Position numbers and translations under genes: made by a program. The notes under the pieces are model-generated. The model saw only the letters and a program-made list of their open reading frames with translations. It searched no databases and was not told the DNA's origin. A stretch of 64,000 nucleotides of DNA from GAS188 sp963713805 (GTDB taxonomy: Bacteria > Pseudomonadota > Alphaproteobacteria > Rhizobiales > Beijerinckiaceae), in contig CAVQNF010000013.1 of NCBI GenBank assembly GCA_963713805.1, forward strand, positions 1 to 64,000. The letters are read 5' to 3'. Positions within the stretch are counted from its first letter, which is position 1. Each line of letters starts with the position of its first letter. This document shows, piece after piece, positions 59,418 to 64,000 of the stretch.

Positions 59418-60764
59418 TCATACCATACCCGCTCCGAGCCCGGCCATCATCTCGACGAAGGCCGGAAAGCTCGTCGCGATCATCGTGCCGTCATCGACCG
59501 TGACCGGGCGGCGCGAGGCGAGGCCCATGACCAGGAAGCTCATGGCGATGCGGTGGTCGAGATGGGTCGCGACCGTGCCCGCCGCCCGAGACCTCGCCCC
59601 TGCCGCCTTCGACGATGAGGTCATCGCCCTCGATCGCGTGCGCGACGCCGCAAGCCGCAAGCCCCGCCGCCACCGCCGCCAGGCGATCGCTTTCCTTGAC
59701 GCGCAATTCGCTCAAGCCCCTGAGGCGCGTCTCGCCTCGGGCGAAGGCCGCCGCGACAGCGATCACCGGGTATTCGTCGATCATGGAGGGGGCGCGCGAG
59801 GCCGGCACGTCGACGCCGCGAAGCTCGCCCGCGCGCACGCGCAGATCGGCGACCTCCTCGCCGCCTTCCCGGCGCTGATTCAGCGGCTCGATGCGCGCGC
59901 CCATCTCACGCAGCGTCGTGAGAAAGCCGGTGCGCAAGGATTGAGCATCACGCCCTCGACCACCACCTCCGAACCCTCGACGATCGATGCGGCGACGATC
60001 GGGAAGGCCGCCGAGGAGGGGTCGCCGGGCACGACGACCGGCGCCGGGCGAAGCTCGGGCTGGCCGGTGAGCGTGATGCGCCGTCCCGCATCGCCATGCG
60101 GCTCGACGGTCACTTCGGCGCCGAAATGGCGCAGCATGCGCTCCGTATGGTCGCGCGAAGCTTCCGTCTCGATGACGGTGGTTCGGCCCGGGGCGTTGAG
60201 GCCGGCGAGCAGCACGGCGGACTTGATCTGCGCCGAAGCGACCGGGGTGCGGTATTCGATCGGCGCCGCGTGGCGTGCTCCCGCAAGCGTGATCGGGCAG
60301 CGGCCCCCCTCCGCCTCAGCCACGACCTGCGCGCCCATCAGCGCCAGAGGATCCAGGATGCGGCGCATCGGTCTTTTGCGGAGCGAGGCATCTCCATCGA
60401 AGGTGGCGCTGATCGGATGGCCGCCGACGACTCCCATCATCAGCCGCGTGCCGGTGCCCGCATTGCCGAAATCCAAAACCGCGTCGGGTTCCGCGAGCCC
60501 TCCGATCCCGGTGCCGCGCACGCTCCAGCGGCCTGGCGCATGACGTTCGACCGTGGCGCCGAGCTGGCGACAGGCTTGCGCGGTGCGCAGCACGTCGTCG
60601 CTCTCGAGGAGGCCGTCGATTTGCGTTTCGCCGATCGAAAGGAGGCCGAGAATCAAGGCGCGATGCGAGGTCGATTTGTCGCCTGGAACGCGCACCCGGC
60701 CGGCGAGCGCACCGGCGCGTTTCGCCGTGAGCGGCCTTGTGTCGATCGATCCGGCGACGGACAT
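59418..60764 (-). CDS. aroA: 3-phosphoshikimate 1-carboxyvinyltransferase (EPSP synthase), class II type (two frameshifts)
   Basis: Sixth step of the shikimate pathway; about 448 residues. MSVAGSIDTRPLTAKRAGAL, then LAGRVRVPGDKSTSHRALIL, LSIGETQIDGLLESDDVLRT, LDFGNAGTGTRLMMGVVGGH, FDGDASLRKRPMRRILDPLA, ASAQIKSAVLLAGLNAPGRT and VPGDPSSAAFPIVAASIVEG. After a break near 59935, ADLRVRAGELRGVDVPASRA and PSMIDEYPVIAVAAAFARGE. After another near 59605, VATHLDHRIAMSFLVMGLAS, TVDDGTMIATSFPAFVEMMA. The pattern is closest to the class II (Agrobacterium CP4) enzymes, but the glycine in GNAGTG replaces the alanine of CP4. Confidence 0.94.
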
Positions 60765-61304
60765 CAAGCATTCCTTTGCTTCGCGGCGGGGGTGTCGGGA
60801 CCGAAGGCTCGGCGGCGACCCCGGTCGGCTTGTCGCGCGGGCCTCGCGAGCCGTCAAGACAGTGTCGCGATCAGATCGATCACCATACGGGGCCATCGTC
60901 GGACTGGAGGGATGCATCGGCCGCGTGGTGAGCTCTCGTTTTCGGGTCGGATGCGATGTCGAGGAGAAGGCTCGAAGCGCCGCGCTGTCATTTGCTGCTT
61001 CGACGAGCGGATCGGAACCGAGCCCGCCGGCAAGGCGACCGTCGCCCAGCGGCCGGCGGCAAAGACCATCGCGGATCGGTGAACCATGCTCGCGCCCGAG
61101 TAGGCCCATTGTTTGCTTCCCAGTTTCCACGAAGAATGATCTTTAACGGTCAATAAAGGTTAAAATAAAAATCCAACATAATCTGTATTACCGCGCAATT
61201 TTACTCCAAATTTCATTCATCATCTCGAGGCAGGCTTGCCGGTGGCGGAAGGCCCGCCCTCTCGATCGGCGACCCGAATGCCCTCCTTTCGTCGAGCCCG
61301 AACC
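60765..61304. other. Divergent intergenic region
   Basis: 540 bases between aroA (minus) and the second L,D-transpeptidase (plus). From 61140 to 61215 it is strongly AT-rich (runs such as TTAAAATAAAAATC), fitting a promoter area. No gene with recognisable content was found. Confidence 0.45.
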
Positions 61305-62101
61305 ATGAAGCATGCATTCGCCGTGCCCCTCCTGGCCTTGCTCGCCTTGCCGTTCGCCGCGGGGCCGGTGCCGGCTCAGTTCTACAACGCTCCCGCGCCG
61401 GCGGATTCGTCCGCTCCCGCCTTGCACCCGACCGGCCCCGAAGGCCCCAATCTCGGCGGCGGACTGATCGAGCTCCTGGTCACGGGGGCGGTGCCGGGCG
61501 CCGCGCACCCTGCGTTCAACGCGGCCTTTCGGCCGGGGGATCAGGCTTGGCCGGGGCGCCGCCGGTCGGCGGGGCGCCCGAGCACCCTCGCGCGATGGCC
61601 TACGTGCCCTCGCCCGCCGAGGCCTACGCCCATCCGCGTCCTGTGCTTTCCGAACCCGAGCCGCAATTTCGCCGCCAGGAAGTCGAGTATCACGGGCCGC
61701 AGGGGCCGGGCACGATCGTCGTCGACACGCCGGACAAATTCCTGTTTCTGATCGAGCCCGGCGGGCGCGCCATCCGTTACGGCATCGGCGTCGGCCGCCC
61801 GGGCTTCGAATGGGCGGGCGTGAAGGCCATCACGCGCAAGGCCGAATGGCCGGGCTGGACGCCGCCCATCGAAATGCTCAAGCGCCGACCCGATCTGCCC
61901 GCGCATATGGAGGGCGGGCTCGGCAACCCGCTGGGTGCGCGCGCGCTTTACCTCGGCTCGACGCTCTACCGCATCCACGGCACGAACGAGCCGGAGACGA
62001 TCGGCAAGGCCGTGTCCTCGGGCTGCATCCGCATGCTCAACGAGGACGTTGTCGACCTCTACGGACGCGTCAAGCTCGGGACGCGTGTGCTGATCATCTA
62101 G
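61305..62101 (+). CDS. L,D-transpeptidase (YkuD domain), secreted (one frameshift)
   Basis: About 265 residues. MKHAFAVPLLALLALPFAAG followed by PVPAQ is a Sec signal with an A-x-A-like site. A proline-rich stretch follows; after an extra base near 61548, APPVGGAPEHPRAMAYVPSP. Catalytic domain: FRRQEVEYHGPQGPGTIVVD, IRYGIGVGRPGFEWAGVKAI, EGGLGNPLGARALYLGSTLY and IHGTNEPETIG followed by KAVSSGCIRMLNEDVVDLYG, with the active Cys in SSGCIR. It is a paralogue of the enzyme at 31103. Its TAG (62099-62101) shares CTAG with the stop of the convergent DUF2076 gene. Confidence 0.91.
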
Positions 62102-62967
62102 ACGTCGCCCGAGAACCCCGAGTCGTCGGAGGAGCCCGGATCGTCGAAAGTGCCGTCGTCCTGGTTCTCGTCATCGGGGGACACACCGTCCTGCGAAGGA
62201 TCATAGGACGCATCGACGGGCCGGTCGGGGTTGGAGTTGTTCCAGCTCGCCCCGCGGTCTTGCGAGGCGTCCGCGGAAGTGTCCGTGGAGGTGTCCTGTC
62301 GGCTCGAGGCCTCCGAACCTCCATGGCCCGGAAGGGACGTTCCGCTCGACCCGAAGGATCCGAGACCCGAGCCGACATCCGAACCAAGCCCGAGCCCCGA
62401 ATGATGGCCGAAGGCGCTGGTCAAGGCATTTGCCAGCACCATGCCGCCGGCGACGCCTGCCGCCGTCGACATCGCATTTTGCAGGAAGCCTCCGCCTTGC
62501 GGCGCGCCGCCGAACCCCTGGCCGCCCCAGGGACCGGGTTGAGGCGCGATGCCCGACATCGGCCCGGTCGGCATCGGCCCGCCCGATCCATAAGGCTGGG
62601 GCGCGTAGCCCGGCCGCGCATCGCCGAAGCGGGGCGGTGGCGTCGGGGCGGGACGGGAAGGCGGCGCGGCACTCGGACCACCGAACAGGCTCGACAGAAA
62701 GCCGCCCGATTGTGGGCTGCGCTTGCGCGCTTGCGCCTCTTCGCGCGTTTCTTGGAGCTGCTGCTCGAGAGCTTGCACCTGTTGATGCAGATTGGCGAGA
62801 GCCTGCTCGTTCACATAGATCGATTGCGCCATGGCGTAGGGCGCGTAGGGCTGCTGCGCCACGAGATCGCCGATCAGCTTCTCGGCCTCGGGGTCGCGCT
62901 GATGGTTTTCGGCGGCGCTGAGCCGCTCGAAGATACCGGTGATCACTTGGCGTTCTTCGGGGGTCAT
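62098..62967 (-). CDS. DUF2076 domain-containing protein
   Basis: About 289 residues, clean. MTPEERQVITGIFERLSAAE at 62967, then QRDPEAEKLIGDLVAQQPYA, AMAQSIYVNEQALANLHQQV (coiled region) and SGGFLSSLFGGPSAAPPS. A Pro/Gly-rich middle and the helix NAMSTAAGVAGGMVLANALT lead into an acidic, Ser/Asp-rich tail. This is the layout of DUF2076 proteins, often periplasmic or membrane-associated, with no assigned function. An upstream ATG at 62991 adds eight residues. Confidence 0.86.
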   Translation of the reverse strand: MTPEERQVITGIFERLSAAENHQRDPEAEKLIGDLVAQQPYAPYAMAQSIYVNEQALANLHQQVQALEQQLQETREEAQARKRSPQSGGFLSSLFGGPSAAPPSRPAPTPPPRFGDARPGYAPQPYGSGGPMPTGPMSGIAPQPGPWGGQGFGGAPQGGGFLQNAMSTAAGVAGGMVLANALTSAFGHHSGLGLGSDVGSGLGSFGSSGTSLPGHGGSEASSRQDTSTDTSADASQDRGASWNNSNPDRPVDASYDPSQDGVSPDDENQDDGTFDDPGSSDDSGFSGDV

Positions 62968-63570
62968 GGACGACGCTCCTTTGGGCTTCATGCGATTTCG
63001 ATGCGGCCGGCTCGCGGGAAATGCGCCGAAACGACCGGTGCCGAACCCGGGGCTTACCAGAGAGGCGAAAAGGGCGTTCGCCCCTCGACATTCCTATTGC
63101 CAACGCAAGATCGACGCGATCGATCCTCGCCCATCGGCTTGACCTGCGCGAGACGTAGGTGGCGATGACGGCGACCGCAAGGGCGCTGCCGGGCGATCAG
63201 GCTATTCGAGGCAGGACATCGATGCATCTCGAGGGAGTGGCGCCGCGACCGTGATTCATTCTTCTTTATGCGGGTGTTATCGCGGGAATGGCTCCGTCTC
63301 TACGAATCATGCTCCAGGCGGACGCCTTGATGGCGCAGCCTTGGTCGCAGTGCCGCGGAACCTCACGACGCGGACCGACACATGGAATTGCGTGGTCCCG
63401 GGCGGCCGTGCTTTCTGCCGTCATCAAGAGACGTTGCCGGAAGAGGAGCGATCAAGCCCTGCCGGACTTCCGCTCATTTCCTATGTATTTGATCGAGGTC
63501 TTCCAGGACCGAAGCTTGCTCCTTCGGCGACGACTTGCTAGCCAAAAGGGGCGCATGCCGATCGACGAAC
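62968..63570. other. No gene seen
   Basis: About 600 bases between the DUF2076 gene and tRNA-Thr. Frames of up to 106 codons exist but their composition is not protein-like and none shows a family motif. Promoters for the DUF2076 gene and the tRNA should lie here. Confidence 0.5.
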
Positions 63571-63646
63571 GCCGGTTTAGCTCAGCTGGTAGAGCAACCG
63601 CCTTGTAAGCGGTAGGTCGGGGGTTCGACTCCCTCAACCGGCACCA
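63571..63646 (+). tRNA. tRNA-Thr(TGT)
   Basis: Acceptor GCCGGTT pairs with AACCGGC; D-arm GCTCAGCTGGTAGAGC; anticodon arm ACCGC-CTTGTAA-GCGGT with anticodon TGT (reads ACA); T-arm CGGGG-GTTCGAC-TCCCT; encoded CCA at 63644-63646. 76 bases, normal in all arms. Confidence 0.95.
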
Positions 63647-64000
63647 TTAAATCAATGTGTTGGCGCGTCCCCCAATTCTCGGAGTTGGAACTAGGCGGAA
63701 GATTCCAACTTTTGGCCGCGCTTCGTTTCGTCCTGCACCCCCTCTGAACCTCCGGCTAGACTCAATACCGTTCATTTAATGATTCGGATTGCCTTTTTAA
63801 TGTTGGCTGGCGGCAGGGGCTTGTCGGTTCGTCGCCGAAGGGGGAAATTGCTCATCTTTCGTTTGACACCGCGCTTGTTGCGTCGATGACGACGGGATGG
63901 GAGGCGTTCCTGTAGGATTTCGTCGAGCACAGTGTCGTGGAATGCACGCCGCTGCCGAGGGGGGAATGGCTGGGAAACGGGGGAGTTTCCGGCGGATGAC
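63647..64000. other. Right window edge, nothing recognised
   Basis: 354 bases after tRNA-Thr. The region starts AT-rich, then becomes mixed. No frame longer than about 45 codons with family-like content was seen on either strand, and no integrase start is visible within the window. Confidence 0.45.

Noticed and set aside
63251..63608. Plus-strand frames of 96 and 106 codons before tRNA-Thr
   Set aside because: They overlap each other, run into the tRNA, and lack protein-like composition or any motif.
63452..63637. Small minus-strand protein starting MRESNPRPTAYKAV
   Set aside because: It is the antisense translation of tRNA-Thr, a well-known false gene.
63571..64000. Integrated element at tRNA-Thr
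   Set aside because: No integrase, no repeat of the tRNA 3' end and no gene is visible in the 354 bases after it; the window ends too soon to judge.

Overview
The window is high-GC DNA (roughly two thirds G+C by eye) from an alphaproteobacterium, most likely of the order Hyphomicrobiales (Rhizobiales). The evidence is the syntenic block aroA, cmk, rpsA, sppA, ihfB, lapA on one strand at 53.4-60.8 kb, an HdaA-type DnaA regulator, a class II (CP4-like) EPSP synthase, an ArsR/methyltransferase fusion upstream of metF and metH, and short palindromes of the type 'CCGGGCCAAGCCCGG' that are common between genes in this order. Genus cannot be fixed from sequence alone.

A dominant property must be stated first. 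About 36 of some 55 protein genes are broken into two or more reading frames, including genes a cell cannot lose (ileS, cmk, aroA) and metH. Nearly every break is repaired by removing one base, usually a C or G lengthening a CC or GG run. This looks like systematic insertion error in the assembly rather than decay. I therefore annotate whole genes across the breaks as CDS and give approximate shift positions. Clean stretches are 17.5-20.8 kb, 30.9-33.7 kb and 49.6-57.1 kb apart from the HAD gene.

Layout. 0-2.4 kb: end of a sugar ABC uptake operon (binding protein, two permeases). 2.5-3.2 kb: BrnT-BrnA toxin-antitoxin. 3.3-5.3 kb: mtnA and a DUF72 gene. 5.7-8.8 kb: a eukaryote-type (type 2) ileS. 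8.95-14.9 kb: methionine-cycle operon (ArsR-methyltransferase fusion, metF, metH) behind a perfect 12-bp inverted repeat. 15.1-17.4 kb: an orphan molybdenum hydroxylase large subunit. 17.8-19.1 kb: HicA-HicB and an antidote gene with only the tail of its toxin. 19.3-20.8 kb: a methyltransferase and a GFA-family protein. 20.9-30.6 kb: a FAD oxidoreductase, a complete Dpp/Opp-type ABC transporter, and a dimethylglycine-dehydrogenase-like FAD/GcvT protein, together suggesting uptake and oxidation of an N-methylated amino acid or small peptide. 31.1-33.7 kb: L,D-transpeptidase, a Gly/Tyr-rich exported protein, an AT-rich gap and a phosphodiester glycosidase next to a tRNA-Ala(CGC) that carries a 12-bp tandem duplication.

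33.9-38.5 kb: MoxR-type ATPase, LysR regulator, GNAT, MFS transporter, HdaA. 38.5-46.7 kb: a GntR/UTRA regulator divergent from a catabolic operon (UxaA/SuyA-like small and UxaA/SuyB-like large lyase subunits, GNAT, Ldh2-family dehydrogenase, iron alcohol dehydrogenase, enolase-superfamily dehydratase, family-5 binding protein). It would convert a polyhydroxy or sulfonated acid to central metabolites. 46.9-49.5 kb: hrpB. 49.6-53.3 kb (minus strand): class IV aminotransferase, DAO-family oxidase, HAD dehalogenase, AraC regulator. 53.4-60.8 kb: lapA, ihfB, sppA, rpsA, a plus-strand SDR, cmk, a small DUF4258-like gene and aroA. 61.3-63.0 kb: second L,D-transpeptidase convergent with a DUF2076 gene. 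63.57 kb: tRNA-Thr(TGT). The last 350 bases hold nothing I recognise.
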